A stretch of DNA of 64,000 nt from positions 620,001 through 684,000 of the forward strand of contig JARGSG010000015.1 of assembly GCA_030374805.1 (NCBI GenBank). Direction: 5' to 3'. The notes under the pieces were generated by a model that saw nothing but the letters and a program-made list of their open reading frames with translations, was not told the DNA's origin and searched no databases. Made by a program: the position numbers and the translations under genes. Within the stretch, counting starts at the first letter, position 1, and each line of letters opens with the position of its first letter. Of this stretch, positions 18,433 to 29,312 are shown piece after piece. Source of the DNA: Gracilaria gracilis (lineage: Eukaryota > Rhodophyta > Florideophyceae > Gracilariales > Gracilariaceae).

Positions 18433-19341
18433 ATGAGCTCGCACAGCGCCTCACGGCAGCCGCAGGGTGTCCTTGCTGAGCCGGAGAAACAGGCAACAGG
18501 CTTGTCTTGCTCTCAGCCTTCCGAAGCTCCCGCACAGACACAGAAAACCGCACCTATTGATGAATCATCGCCCGGTGTACCGGTGCCAACGGACGCGAGG
18601 GTTGCTTCTACAGGCCCTCCTTCAACTGACGACAAGGGAGTGGAGCAAGGACCCTCATGCGGAACGAGTGTGTCACCGTCGGACATTAAACACGTCGAGA
18701 GAGAGGTCTCGCCCCCTTTAGGGAGTCGAATAGAAGTTCTGTGGCGTATAGAATATGACCCTGACGAAACTGATAACATGGAGGTTGATTCAGGCACAGA
18801 AGGTCCGCAGACAGTCACGAGATGGTGGGGAGCTACCATTCAGGATTGTCTGACTGAGACAGTCGGTTCAAGGTGTCTGCAACACTCGGGCAAGAAGGTT
18901 TATGTCTTGCTTTATGATGCGTTTCAAGAGTTTGGTGAGGATACCGCGACAGTGGCGTTCATTTCTCATGATAGTCTCATTGATCTTTCCCAGCTCGATG
19001 ATGTGAACAAAGGCGTATTGGAGTGGCGAATGGAAAACGCTTGCAGCAAACAAGCTGAACCAAGTTCTGAAGACAAGGCACAGCTCGTCTCGCTTGAGCA
19101 ATATGCAGCCGAGGTTTCCGCTGCCGTTCAGGGTGCTGGACTAAGCGAGGAGGCAGATTTGCAGATTCTAAACTCATTACCACCTCACGTGCAGGCTCAG
19201 GTGGCATCAGGCTATCGACGTTTCGCGGATCACGTAAAGAATTCATTGGCAACATTCATGCAGGAGAAGCCAAAAGACTACATTGTAACCAAAGCGGATG
19301 TGCAGAAGATGTTTGCAAGCATGCATCCAAAACCAACATAA
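18433..19341 (+). CDS. Unknown acidic protein with a possible Tudor-like segment
   Basis: 302 residues from the ATG at 18433. The first ~110 residues are Ser/Pro/Thr-rich and probably disordered. Residues about 110-200 ('GSRIEVLWRIEYDPDE', 'VTRWWGATIQDC', 'KVYVLLYDAFQEFGEDTATV') alternate hydrophobic strands and hold a WWGA motif. That would suit a small Tudor/chromo-type barrel binding modified histones or other ligands (inference). The C-terminus is helical ('QILNSLPPHVQAQVASGY', 'YIVTKADVQKMFASM'). I do not recognise a named family. It is convergent with cytochrome b5, with only 16 nt between the stop codons. Confidence 0.7.
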   Translation: MSSHSASRQPQGVLAEPEKQATGLSCSQPSEAPAQTQKTAPIDESSPGVPVPTDARVASTGPPSTDDKGVEQGPSCGTSVSPSDIKHVEREVSPPLGSRIEVLWRIEYDPDETDNMEVDSGTEGPQTVTRWWGATIQDCLTETVGSRCLQHSGKKVYVLLYDAFQEFGEDTATVAFISHDSLIDLSQLDDVNKGVLEWRMENACSKQAEPSSEDKAQLVSLEQYAAEVSAAVQGAGLSEEADLQILNSLPPHVQAQVASGYRRFADHVKNSLATFMQEKPKDYIVTKADVQKMFASMHPKPT

Positions 19342-19357
19342 GACGTAAAGGCTTGAT

Positions 19358-19856
19358 TTACTTGGCATATTGACGGAGAATATATGCAACACCAACCAAG
19401 ACAAGAGGGAGCAACCACTTTGCTAATGCAGCCACAACACTACCTTTTTGAGCTTCATCACTTTCTCCTCTTTCTCGTTTCTCTTGCTCGGCCAGCTCAA
19501 TTTCTTCCGGTGTTGGATCGCGTAAATCTCCAATATGCAGTTCGGCTAGTTGTGCGCGGGCATCCGATGAATGTCCAACATCTTCAAACTCTCGCGTTGA
19601 GTCGCGACCGGAGGAGTCTAGAAGGATATCATCACCGCCTGGGTGCTCCAGAAGAAAGCTTGTGACGTCATAGACTTTGGAGTCGATCACCATCCAGCAT
19701 GACGAGCTGGAAGTGTGCCGTGCCACCTACGAAGGCGCAATGATAGGTATTGTAAGTTTGTATTAGATTTCTTGAAGCGCTATTGTTAAGTTTCTGAGGT
19801 TCCCTTTGAAGGCAGATACGTACCTCCACCATGGGATAAGCTTTGGAACCCGGCAT
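19358..19856 (-). CDS. CYB5: Cytochrome b5, tail-anchored (two exons)
   Basis: Exons 19856-19824 and 19726-19358 are joined across a 97-nt intron (GTACGT...CGTAG) to encode 133 residues. Cytochrome b5 shuttles electrons to desaturases and P450s at the ER or outer mitochondrial membrane. The two axial haem ligands are visible: the His of 'LLEHPGGDD' and the His of 'EDVGHSS'. 'CWMVIDSKVYDVTSFL' is the usual start of the haem domain. A C-terminal hydrophobic anchor (WLLPLVLVGVAYIL) ends in RQYAK. The second exon alone opens with GTG; the first exon supplies MPGSKAYPMVE. The basic tail after the anchor may influence membrane choice. Confidence 0.93.
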
Positions 19857-21164
19857 ATTTGTGTGCAAATCGCCTTCGTAAAGTTATTTCAATTGTAAGA
19901 GAACAACAGCTGCCTCAGATTGGTCTGGACTGCTGGAGTTGGGGCACGATTCTGAGCGCTGCAGATACCGAGTGAATTGACTGCGGCGCAGTTATCTTGT
20001 TTCAACGCGATCGAAAAAGTATGTCTAGTAGAGGTCAGTTACGAAAGCAGAGACAAGGCCCTTCTTCAGTTTTTAAGAGTCCCCGACGCCTCCCGATATA
20101 ATACCCTGGTGACGATGAGAACATCACCACATGCAGAGAAGCCGTGTCTGCGATTGGGAACGGAATGTGGGTGAATTTTATTGGACAGAACAAAATGCTC
20201 ATTTTCACAAGCCTGTGGCCAAACACGAGCCCGGGACACTCTTCATTCGACCCTACGTGAAACGCTGTTCAAGCGCGGTCTTTGGTCGGATGCCTTTTGA
20301 AGACTGCTTCCATGATAAAGTTGCTGTTTGTGTAGGAGGTCCTGGTTCCATAAATTGCTTTCTTTGAAGAACTTCAAGCCAAAATCGTCATTGTGTCGTT
20401 TCCTCGATCGGTTCATTGCTATAAACAAACATAGATACAAGAGGGGTAGGCATTTGCAACTCGTTGCATACTGTTAGTTACTATTACAAAGAAGACATTA
20501 CGATGTGACTGTGGCATCAATGAGAAGGACCACGAGCATTGGTCGTTAGGCTGCCATGTGTTCCGGCAAATGTTGTCCTTTATTCGGCAGAATCACAGAA
20601 CGTCTTGGCCTTCCTGAAAAGAATAAGCTGCATCTGAAGCTTTGCTTCAGTTTAGTAGTAGAAAACTGTTCCCCACAACGAAGAAGGAAGAAGAAAAGGG
20701 GTAGACTGGAAGGTTGACACAGTAGAACAGACCGTGCATACTGAGAAAGCCTTACAATCGCCGTGTGTTTGTTGCATTTCCTTGGGGTACATAGATCAAC
20801 AAGGAAGGAGGAATGACATCCCATGTCCTACATGATCAAGTTCCCTCTTCAAGATTACGCTTCGCGAAGGACGTCCGCCATGTAATGAACCATTGTCTCC
20901 GATTGTTTACTCGCCTTATGCTTCTTGTTGAAGGCGGGTATTCTAGGAATTCCCAAGAAGATGGAACAGATTCTGGTTGCAATGAAATCTCACTAGGCTT
21001 GCATGAAAACGAGTTGAACACCATGCGACACACACTATAAGCAGAAAGTTTACACATCATACCCTCGAAACCGAAGCATGAGTACGCATGAGGATTGAAT
21101 CTAGAATGCGATTGTGTTGTGTTCTGAGTCAGAGCCTCTGACGTGTTTGAGTAGTGGAAGACGC
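19857..21164. other. Intergenic region, no gene seen
   Basis: 1.3 kb between cytochrome b5 and mitochondrial L27. Only short open frames without family resemblance. No repeats or hairpins stand out. Confidence 0.45.
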
Positions 21165-21593
21165 CTACCTCGGAGCATGTAGAATAGGTCCGCGATATCT
21201 CGCAATCTCCAGTCTCTTGATTTTTTTCTGTATCGACTTCCATCGCCAATCCGGTGGCTCTTCCACACTCACATAAACGCGTCCCTTCTTCTTGCCATTT
21301 TGCGGCTTAGCTCGACAGAATCTTGCGAGTCCATTCTTTAAAGCATACAGAGTATGATCACGACCACAACCCACATCCATACCAGGCCACATTTTTGTAC
21401 CTCGCTGTCGTACTAAGATATGTCCTGTCTCAACATATTCTCCGTCGCTCACTTTTGGTCCCAGTCGTTTGCCGACAGAATCTCTTCCGTTATTACTTGA
21501 GCCTTTTGCTTTCTTGGATGCATATCGAATAAAGGTAGTCTGAGATGAGATCGTTGACGCGATGCGACGACAGCCTGAAATCAAAGTTTGCAT
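21165..21593 (-). CDS. MRPL27: Mitochondrial ribosomal protein bL27m
   Basis: 142 residues. The N-terminal ~25 form a mitochondrial presequence ([18 protein letters not shown]). The bL27 core follows: '[22 protein letters not shown]', then '[15 protein letters not shown]' and '[11 protein letters not shown]'. bL27 reaches the peptidyl-transferase centre of the large subunit. The C-terminal extension after '[13 protein letters not shown]' is typical of mitochondrial rather than plastid forms, which supports a mitochondrial location. Start at the ATG at 21593. It is divergent from NOP56 across 672 nt. Confidence 0.92.
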   Translation of the reverse strand: MQTLISGCRRIASTISSQTTFIRYASKKAKGSSNNGRDSVGKRLGPKVSDGEYVETGHILVRQRGTKMWPGMDVGCGRDHTLYALKNGLARFCRAKPQNGKKKGRVYVSVEEPPDWRWKSIQKKIKRLEIARYRGPILHAPR

Positions 21594-22265
21594 TGCAGTT
21601 TGGGCTGATGCGCTCGCAAAAATGAGTATGACCGCTTGAAGGATACCTCCGAGTTGGGGAGTCTAAAGTGGTTCATATACAGTAGAAGTCGAACCTTAGA
21701 CGGCTGCTTCTGGCCTGCTTCAAGAGTGTGCTCACCTATCTTCGAACTTGCCGCCCCTTGGAATCGATTCGCAGCGATCGCATCATGGAGTCGCATGATT
21801 GGGAGGAATGAGGTCTGACTCACCAGAGGGATTTTAAAATTTTCACGAAAAGAAGAGGGTTTCTGTTACATTTTTTCATTTGGGTGATCCGACGACGAGG
21901 CAGGTCAACTGATCCGCCATCGAAAGAAATCATTCCGACCATAGTGAAGCACTCAACTTCACACCTCCTTCAGGCTTCATTCTTCTATACCGCGCCTGAA
22001 CCGGATTACCAACGTCGATTTTAATAGGAAGGTGCCCCTTTTTCGCTAAACCTGTGCTGCCTAATATTACTACCTGCCTGCACCCATTTCGTGGCGCACA
22101 TCAAAGCGACAAGAGCGCATCGGCCGTGCAACGAGAGCGACGTATCTTACTAGTTCGGTACAACTTAGCTATCCTTTCTGCGTAAGACGAGATTTTTCGA
22201 ACTTCACAAGCGCTCCTTCTCTTTGCGTCAGGGAAGAGCCCGCGTAATCCCTGAAGAGCCTAGTG
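21594..22265. promoter_or_regulatory. Divergent region, bL27m / NOP56
   Basis: 672 nt between start codons of two ribosome-related genes, so coordinated expression is plausible but inferred. A minus-strand open frame at 21581-21823 has no family resemblance. No TATA element or repeat is obvious. Confidence 0.35.
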
Positions 22266-23840
22266 ATGGTTCTTTTCCTTCTTTCCGAATCGGCCCTTGG
22301 CTATTCTCTGTTCGAAGTCACAGAGAATGATGTCATTGCATCTCAGGTGGACAGTATGCAAGCTGCAATAGCTGAATACGGCCGGTTCGCGAAAATGGTT
22401 AAGCTTAAGGCTTTCGCGCCGTTCACGGCAGCAGAACACGCTTTAGAGAACGTCAATCTCATTTCTGAAGGCGCCGTCTCAGATTTTCTGAAGAACTTCT
22501 TGGAAACAAACTTGCCTCTATCCAAATCCAAGCATGCGCAGTTAGGGGTTCATCGTGATCCCAAGCTGAAGAGCTCGGTATCCGAGGCTCTTGGGTCTAA
22601 GATCGCAGTGGTTTCAGATGAACAGTGTGATGAATTGCTGCGTGGTATTCGTATGCATCTCGATCGCTTTATTAGTGGTCTCAAAGCTACGGATGCAATC
22701 AAGGCTCAGTTGGGTCTTGCTCACTCGTATTCCAGATCAAAAGTTAAGTTCAACGTGCACAAGGCTGACAATATGATCATCCAATCTATTGCGTTGCTCG
22801 ACCAGCTTGACAAGGACATTAACACGTTTGCGATGCGCATACGAGAATGGTATTCATGGCATTTTCCGGAGCTTGTCAAAGTCGTACCAGACAATATTCA
22901 GTACGCTCGAGTGGTGGGCGTCGTACGTGACAAATCTAGCCTTTCCGAAGATTCCGTTCCTGAGCTTGACAAAGTTCTCATGAACGAAGACCAAGCAAGA
23001 TCTGTTATAAGCGCCGCTGAGTCTTCGATGGGCGCAGATATCTCAGATGTTGATCTGGTTAACATTGATATGTTCGCCTCAAGAGTTGTTCAGCTCGCGG
23101 AGTATCGCGCAGGCCTGCACAACTACTTAAGATCAAAGATGTCAGTTGTTGCACCGAATCTAGCCGCGCTAATTGGAGAACAGGTAGGTGCGAGGCTAAT
23201 ATCACATGCGGGTTCTCTCACTTCTCTTGCGAAGTACCCCGCATCCACAGTTCAAATTCTCGGCGCTGAAAAGGCCCTCTTCCGCGCCCTAAAGACAAAG
23301 GGAAAGACCCCGAAGTATGGGTTGTTGTATCACTCTTCATATATTGGAAAAGCGAAGCAGAAGAACAAAGGCCGGATATCGAGGTACCTGGCAAATAAAT
23401 GTTCAATAGCGTCACGTATGGATTGTTTCGCTGAAGTTACAACCGATGTATTCGGCCGGAAACTACGTGAGCAGGTCGAAGACCGACTTAAATTTTATGA
23501 AAGCGGAAAAGCCCCTCGGAAAAACATTGATGTCATGCACGAGGCTGTGAAAGAATTAGAACAAGAGCAACCTCCTTCAAACGATGTGGATATGAAAGAT
23601 AAGGACGACGAAAAGGATGAAGTCGCAGAACAGGAAGAGGATGGAGATGTGAATATGAAAACTCCAGAGGACCAGCCCAAGAAAAAGAAGAAGAAGGACA
23701 AGTCATCATCGAAGAGGGACAAATCATCGTCAAAGAAGGACAAATCTTCGTCAAAGAAGGACAAATCAAGCAAAGACAAGAAGCGCAAGCGAGAATCTTC
23801 GTCGAGCAAAGAAAAGAAAAGCAAGAAGTTAGATTCGTAA
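22266..23840 (+). CDS. NOP56: Box C/D snoRNP core protein Nop56
   Basis: A 524-residue nucleolar scaffold of box C/D snoRNPs that guide rRNA 2'-O-methylation. The N-terminal domain starts '[18 protein letters not shown]'. A coiled coil (about 160-270) and the Nop domain follow: '[19 protein letters not shown]', '[19 protein letters not shown]', '[10 protein letters not shown]'. The last ~90 residues are a Lys/Ser tail with tandem KKDKSSS units, usual for nucleolar retention. The ATG at 22266 follows an in-frame GTG. No intron interrupts it, despite its length. The tandem repeat in the tail spans about 23690-23780. Confidence 0.97.
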   Translation: MVLFLLSESALGYSLFEVTENDVIASQVDSMQAAIAEYGRFAKMVKLKAFAPFTAAEHALENVNLISEGAVSDFLKNFLETNLPLSKSKHAQLGVHRDPKLKSSVSEALGSKIAVVSDEQCDELLRGIRMHLDRFISGLKATDAIKAQLGLAHSYSRSKVKFNVHKADNMIIQSIALLDQLDKDINTFAMRIREWYSWHFPELVKVVPDNIQYARVVGVVRDKSSLSEDSVPELDKVLMNEDQARSVISAAESSMGADISDVDLVNIDMFASRVVQLAEYRAGLHNYLRSKMSVVAPNLAALIGEQVGARLISHAGSLTSLAKYPASTVQILGAEKALFRALKTKGKTPKYGLLYHSSYIGKAKQKNKGRISRYLANKCSIASRMDCFAEVTTDVFGRKLREQVEDRLKFYESGKAPRKNIDVMHEAVKELEQEQPPSNDVDMKDKDDEKDEVAEQEEDGDVNMKTPEDQPKKKKKKDKSSSKRDKSSSKKDKSSSKKDKSSKDKKRKRESSSSKEKKSKKLDS

Positions 23841-24137
23841 CTCCCAACGCTATAAAGAATACTCATATGCGACAGGGAGCTGCCGCTGGTGGTCTTCCAC
23901 GACTCTGCCGTCAATTGTACTACTGAAAGCTTTTGTTCAGGAGCATGTACTTCGTTTTGCCCCAGTTTCCTTTCGCACAGCACAGTGGTGAATGAATCAG
24001 GAGCACCAGAACTGCCTCAGATCTTTCTAATCGAAAGAAGCACGCAAACTTCTTAAATGCTAGTAGCTCTAACGTTGGTTTAATCGACCTTTTACGCCAA
24101 GAATTTTTAAGTGTATCTCATATCTATTCGCAGATAC

Positions 24138-27044
24138 TCAAGATGTCTTGGCCTTTCGTTTCGCATAACGCACAGCTTGTCGTTTGAATCGATCCTTATT
24201 CGATCGAAAAGCGATGTAAATTTGAGTCAAAGTCTTGTCATTACTCAAAGCTAGGTCCGTTAATATATCTTCCGTCTCTTCATCAAGTTCCAACTCCGCT
24301 ATATACATGAGCAATTCCTGCTCTACATCCTCTGGTTTTGTAGTAGAGCCACCAATGCTGTCTTCTTGTTTGGCCGACTCGGTCTTGGTCTGGGGTGTAC
24401 CCGCATGGCTTGTCTCCTGGCTTGTCGAGGTTAGCGGGGCCTGAGTAGCACTTGGTTGCTGTGTTGTTGTTATACTTGCCACAGCATTCACGGTGGGTGC
24501 TGGTGCCGGTTTCGCATCGGAATGGTTGGGTTCCTTTGGAACGATAGTGTCGACTTCCATTGGGGCGAATCCATTTGTTGTAGAATCTTTGTGCGTTGGA
24601 TTTTGAGCACTTGCGGCTTGATCATGCTCAATAACGCGCTCCGTGCTAGACTGAGGAGGCGGTACAGTCTTCGGAGCAGCATCCTGCTTGGAAATTCCGT
24701 TTGGAATCACCGTATGATTAGCAACTGGGTTATTTGGCTGTTCAGGGCGAGGAACACTCGGTCTTGCAGAGAGTTTCACGTTTGATGGGTCACTCTGTAA
24801 CGAATACTCGCTGTCATCGTCGGAACCGTCACCAAAGCTTTCCAGAAGAGCCTTTCTACGTTCACCACGCAGCTCCGCTTGTTGATTAATGTACTGCTCA
24901 ATGCGCTGTGTATTAGGGTCCTTTTGTGACGAGCAGCTCCGTTGGTCCGGAGGCAACCAAAACATCGCGCTGCATTCAAAAGGGATTTGAACAGACTCAC
25001 TAAGTATTCCATTGGGAACCACTCTTCGTCTCTTGCATGAAAAACATTGGAGCCAATCTCTTCCAGCGTATTGACCGCGGAACATAGTCAGCAACGAAGG
25101 ATGCAACACTAAATCGATCGGGTTACCTTCTCTTGCATCGATGATGGCGCGATGTAATGCCTGGGCAGCGAGAGAAAGATTTGAAGGGGGATCCGGTATC
25201 GGAGTGGGGTTGTCATTCGGTAATCCAGCTGAGCGACAGCCTTTGCAATACCATGGAGCGGCTGTGACCTGATACGGTGCCAAACACTTCGCGTGAAAAG
25301 CGCAAACACATCCACTGCAACGTACGAGACGAGAACCTCCACCGCACACCGCACAAAGTGTGCAAGGCGGTTCGTTCGCCACCGCAGGGGCCACCGCCGC
25401 AAAAGGCGAGTAGTCAGAAAGATAGCAGTTCTTTCCGAAGTCATGGCGTTGCGGCCTGTGCTTGAAAAAAACGAAGCGATCCCAATCCCCACCGTCCGCA
25501 GGCTTAGCCATGCGAACGTTGATCAGGTCGTCGTGTGACAGTGGTGGTAAGTTAGCATGCCCGGGAATCGCTCTTACTGGCTGAGAGGGGTTAGAGCCAG
25601 TTGGTGGTACCAATGGTGGCACAGGAACGTGCATGGGGGAGTTGCGCTCCTGAACGGACGGTATCGTATCCGGCGAATTGGGCTGCGGGGACGATGGCGT
25701 CTGGTTAGCAGAGGCTCCGGTAGGAGGCCTTCCTCCTGAATGCTGGTAATTGGCTGTGGAGGCAAAGGCGGTAACCGGAGCAGCAGGCGTAGACTTTGGC
25801 GGCGGTAGTTGGGGGGGTTTGGGGGCAGGCGGACTCGGAGCCTTTTGCGAAGTCGCAATGGGTTTAGGGTCCGCGAGGACCAAGCTAGTAGTCGTCTCTT
25901 CAGGGACCTTAGAAGATATCGACACACGACGGATAGGTGGAGATGAGCGTTTGTTGGGTGAAACAGTGGTATCGGCATCCACTCGAGAATTAGTCCTGTT
26001 AACAGACGGTGTAGAACTTACTACGGCCGCAGGAGAATGTTTCACAGGAGGCGTGTCGGTCGATTTTCCTTCCTGGGGCGAGGCCGGACTTGGTGCGGGG
26101 GAAGCCGACCCCCGCTGTGCGACGGGAGCGGTGGTACGTGGTGGAGTGGGGTTTGAAGGAGCAGACGGATCAACCGATAAGGGCGGGGCGTTCGGTGACC
26201 TCGGTGACCTCGGGAACACGTGAGATGAAATAGAGGGAGGCGGTATGCTGGTTGTGAGCTTCGGAGAATTCAAAGGCTGCGGAAGCGGGTTCGGCTGCTT
26301 CCTCGCGTTGGTAACGTTGAAGAAGGCAGTCAGAGACTTCGTCTTGGAGGAGAGAGGCGAGTGACCCGAGAAAAAGCCCGTGCCTCGTGAGGTGACTTGG
26401 GGTGGGGATGTTGGAAGTTGGATATGAGGGGGGCTGGGAGCTGGCGCCGCCGATGGGACACGTGATGAAGAAGACGGCGCGACGGGGGGGTCGGAACGCT
26501 GTCTCTTCGCGGGCGGCTGTTCCTCGTCTTCTTCAGCTTCGCTCTCGAAAGAAAGCGCCGAGCTGGAGCGCCGAATAGAAGAACGAGGTCTCTTCTGGGC
26601 GGGTGTGACAGCAGGCTCGTTCTCGTCCGCGTCAGAGTCGGATTCCGGATCGGCTTGCGCCGGCTGTTCAATGAAATCGTCGACGGTGATGGAACGGTCT
26701 CGCGCAGGAGCTGCGAGCGATGCGTGTTGGTCGGCGGATATTTGCTTGGTTCCGAAGGCTGCAGACATAGGGGCGACGTAGGGGGTGCGGTGAGCGAACT
26801 TGGTGAACGCCGACCGCAACCAGCTTGTCGCCTTGCTTAATGATTGCTTTATGTTTTGGGATTGAAGCGGAGGGGTTGAGGGGTTGAAGCGATGAGGGGA
26901 GGTTTCGGGGTAGTAGGCAGGAACGGGTAAAGGCGATTGCGGAAGGCGATTGTCGTAATCGTAGCGGTTGCCCTGTGCGTCAACGACCGGTGACAAATAT
27001 GCGTGTCGGGAAGACGAGGAGACACGCGTTGACAAGGGCTGCAA
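24138..27044 (-). CDS. PHD and CW zinc-finger chromatin protein
   Basis: A large protein, up to about 968 residues in frame. The first ~520 are Pro/Ser-rich and disordered. Then comes a PHD finger with a C4HC3 set ('CAVCGGGSRLVRCSGC', 'FHAKC', 'WYCKGC'), and about 60 residues later a CW-type zinc finger ('DWLQCFSCKRRRVVP', 'FECSAMFWL', 'CSSQKD'). CW and PHD modules read histone H3 methylation. The last 60 residues are helical and acidic, then basic ('EETEDILTDLALS', 'RFKRQAVRYAKRKAK'). The frame is open to 27044 and slightly beyond without ATG; the first in-frame ATG is at 26768. Either that is the start, or a small 5' exon is spliced on. Divergent from NDUFS8. Confidence 0.85.
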   Translation of the reverse strand: MQPLSTRVSSSSRHAYLSPVVDAQGNRYDYDNRLPQSPLPVPAYYPETSPHRFNPSTPPLQSQNIKQSLSKATSWLRSAFTKFAHRTPYVAPMSAAFGTKQISADQHASLAAPARDRSITVDDFIEQPAQADPESDSDADENEPAVTPAQKRPRSSIRRSSSALSFESEAEEDEEQPPAKRQRSDPPVAPSSSSRVPSAAPAPSPPHIQLPTSPPQVTSRGTGFFSGHSPLSSKTKSLTAFFNVTNARKQPNPLPQPLNSPKLTTSIPPPSISSHVFPRSPRSPNAPPLSVDPSAPSNPTPPRTTAPVAQRGSASPAPSPASPQEGKSTDTPPVKHSPAAVVSSTPSVNRTNSRVDADTTVSPNKRSSPPIRRVSISSKVPEETTTSLVLADPKPIATSQKAPSPPAPKPPQLPPPKSTPAAPVTAFASTANYQHSGGRPPTGASANQTPSSPQPNSPDTIPSVQERNSPMHVPVPPLVPPTGSNPSQPVRAIPGHANLPPLSHDDLINVRMAKPADGGDWDRFVFFKHRPQRHDFGKNCYLSDYSPFAAVAPAVANEPPCTLCAVCGGGSRLVRCSGCVCAFHAKCLAPYQVTAAPWYCKGCRSAGLPNDNPTPIPDPPSNLSLAAQALHRAIIDAREGNPIDLVLHPSLLTMFRGQYAGRDWLQCFSCKRRRVVPNGILSESVQIPFECSAMFWLPPDQRSCSSQKDPNTQRIEQYINQQAELRGERRKALLESFGDGSDDDSEYSLQSDPSNVKLSARPSVPRPEQPNNPVANHTVIPNGISKQDAAPKTVPPPQSSTERVIEHDQAASAQNPTHKDSTTNGFAPMEVDTIVPKEPNHSDAKPAPAPTVNAVASITTTQQPSATQAPLTSTSQETSHAGTPQTKTESAKQEDSIGGSTTKPEDVEQELLMYIAELELDEETEDILTDLALSNDKTLTQIYIAFRSNKDRFKRQAVRYAKRKAKTS

Positions 27045-27304
27045 TGCAGCCGCTGCATCACACTTTCTGCTTTGGGAATTTCCTGGACGAATCTGCTTGG
27101 GTACAGAAAGTTTTCTGTAAGCCTTGAGATGTAAGCGCTGGTCGTGTGATGCGGATACTGTACGCGGCTGCGAAATTCGCAGCGCGAATGGTGTGCAATT
27201 TCATCGAACGTCAAGGTTCGAGCTTCTGAGATTGCCTCGGGACTTCTTGCGAACGACGAGCTGGCCGGATTCAGTCAACGCGTCTACAAGTTGGCGTCTT
27301 GAAG

Positions 27305-28073
27305 ATGCTTCCCGCGAGCAGTGTTGCGCGGTCGGCGCGCCTTTTGAGGCCTGGAGCGCGCTCAATCTTTTCGATCACCCCTCGTTTGAACGAGGGGGAG
27401 AGGAAGCCCACGGAGCCCTCAACTGCCGAAACTCCGCTCAAGACAAACACTCAACACCGTACGTAGCTTTTTCGTATTACTCGGAAATGAGTCGTTGGGT
27501 GTCAATGCAACTATTCTGACTCCACTCCTTGAATCGTTCTGATTTGTTGTATATGCGCTTTGTATGCATTTGCTTTCTTCGCCGAACGCAGTCGTTACTC
27601 GTACCGCCGAGGCTCTGTTCCTCACGGAGATGTTTCGTGGTCTTGCGCTAACGTTGCAATATTTCTTCCAGCCCAAGGTCACGCTGAATTACCCGATGGA
27701 GAAGGGCCCTCTATCTCCACGCTTTCGCGGCGAACATGCATTGCGTCGCTATCCGTCCGGTGAAGAGCGCTGCATTGCATGCAAACTCTGTGAGGCTGTA
27801 TGCCCGGCACAAGCTATCACTATTGAAGCTGAGCCGCGTCCTGACGGATCGAGACGTACCACTAGATATGACATCGACATGACCAAGTGCATATTTTGTG
27901 GTGCTTGTCAGGAGGCTTGCCCTGTTGACGCCATTGTTGAAGGTCCCAACTTTGAGTACGCTACGGAGACACATGAAGAGTTGCTGTATAACAAGGAGAA
28001 GTTGTTGGCCAATGGTGACAGATGGGAGTCTGAAATTGCGAAGAACATTGCCAACGAGAGCATGTACCGCTAG
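27305..28073 (+). CDS. NDUFS8: Complex I subunit NDUFS8/TYKY (two exons)
   Basis: Exons 27305-27458 and 27592-28073 (intron 133 nt, GTACGT...CGCAG) encode 211 residues. The subunit carries two [4Fe-4S] clusters, N6a and N6b, in the quinone arm of mitochondrial complex I. The first exon supplies a clear presequence ([20 protein letters not shown]). The second holds '[17 protein letters not shown]', '[19 protein letters not shown]' and '[19 protein letters not shown]', with all eight cluster cysteines, and ends 'ESMYR'. A frame starting at an internal ATG at 27564 overlaps the intron end and lacks a presequence, so the spliced model is preferred. Confidence 0.95.
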
Positions 28074-29312
28074 TACTATATCGTTTAGTTGTTCGTTACA
28101 ACGGCACCCGAAACTAGATCTGAGTCTCTGGAATTCTTCATGCATCACGATGGTCAAATGCAGTAATTAGTCATCTCATACCACTGCGGGTTGCCTCTGT
28201 TTTTTTATCACATTCGCATTGAGTACAACATGCAAGTGTAGGTTTTGTGGGATAAACGATGTCATTGAGGCTGAGTAATAGCAACGTAGCGGAGCTCCAC
28301 ATGAAACTGACCTCTGTTGCTTCATTCTCTATCCTATTTTCGATATGCCCTTGTAACACATGGGACCCCGCGAGCCGCTACGCGTCGCGATACCCGTATT
28401 TCCTTTTTATCTCTTCTTAATTGTAGACGGCAGTCCTTTATTATTAGTCTGCCATAAAGCTTCTACATAAAGCTTTCCCTCTTTAAGGAAGGCCAAGAAC
28501 TTCTGTGGTTCTTGTGTAAACATGATTTGGAGAGAAGATTTTGTGTTGTTTGGTACAATATGTTAGACGACACCGCGTGGTGAAGCGTTTGTCATTAGGC
28601 AACGCAAGACTACGTGCTCGCTGTCTTTTTTGAAGTTAGTCCCGCAGCTGCGTAGTAGCGTCCACTTGTGCTTTTGCAAGTAGGAGGCGATAGGGTGAAG
28701 GGACGACACATGTCCAGTGCAAAACTGGGTAAGCGCCATTCCTTTTGATAGAGTTAAGAAAAGAGGTGCCTCGAGAGAGACAGACAGACAGAAATCCCAT
28801 CTGCTGTGATCCACAGAGACATGAGGAGACAGAGCTCTTTGTTCTGTTTAGTAGGACAGGTAACGCCTTGAAACTGCATGATCTACAAGCCCGAAGCTAC
28901 GCATACGTTAAGATGATTTCAGAACAGCACCAACTCACTTCTTCTTTCTTCTTTCTTCTTCTTCTTCTTTATTTTGAGCGCGTACGCTGATTCCTCGTAA
29001 CGCGTGGGGTTGGCTAAATACCCCCCAACGACTTATAATGCTTCCTAACGAAAACCTAGCCACTGGCTGCGAATCTGCAACCGTGTTACGCTCACTTAGC
29101 GACTACATTGTTTTCCAGAGGAATCATTAAACCTCTAAGGTGTGCTCGACTGCGTGAGCATTTCGCTGCCGAAGTTTATCGCCTTTTCATTCTTTGTCCT
29201 TCTCACCTGCACCATTCGTTTATCCTCTCAAGAGCTCGTCACTTCACCTAGATCAATGTTAGTTCTGCACATAAAAAAAAGCTTTGGCAAGCAGTGTGAG
29301 ACACAAAGCTCC
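28074..29312. other. Gene-poor region with LINE remnant
   Basis: 1.2 kb between NDUFS8 and the Uma2-like gene. Apart from the LINE-like fragment at 28563-28760 it has only short frames, a CTT-rich run near 28940-28975 and A/T-rich tracts. No host gene is recognised. Confidence 0.5.
28563..28760 (-). mobile_element. Non-LTR retrotransposon (LINE) 3'-end fragment
   Basis: The translation 'LTQFCTGHVSSLHPIASYL' followed by 'CGTNFKKDSEHVVLRC' has the arrangement LTGH...YL...C..C/....D..EHV...C seen after the reverse transcriptase/RNase H region of many non-LTR elements. The first zinc cysteine of the usual pair is replaced. Only about 65 codons remain and no reverse transcriptase is visible nearby, so it is an old truncated remnant. 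The family within LINEs cannot be set. Confidence 0.5.

Noticed and set aside
27564-27566. ATG at 27564 as the NDUFS8 start
   Set aside because: It lies in the intron of a model that supplies a proper mitochondrial presequence and joins in frame.
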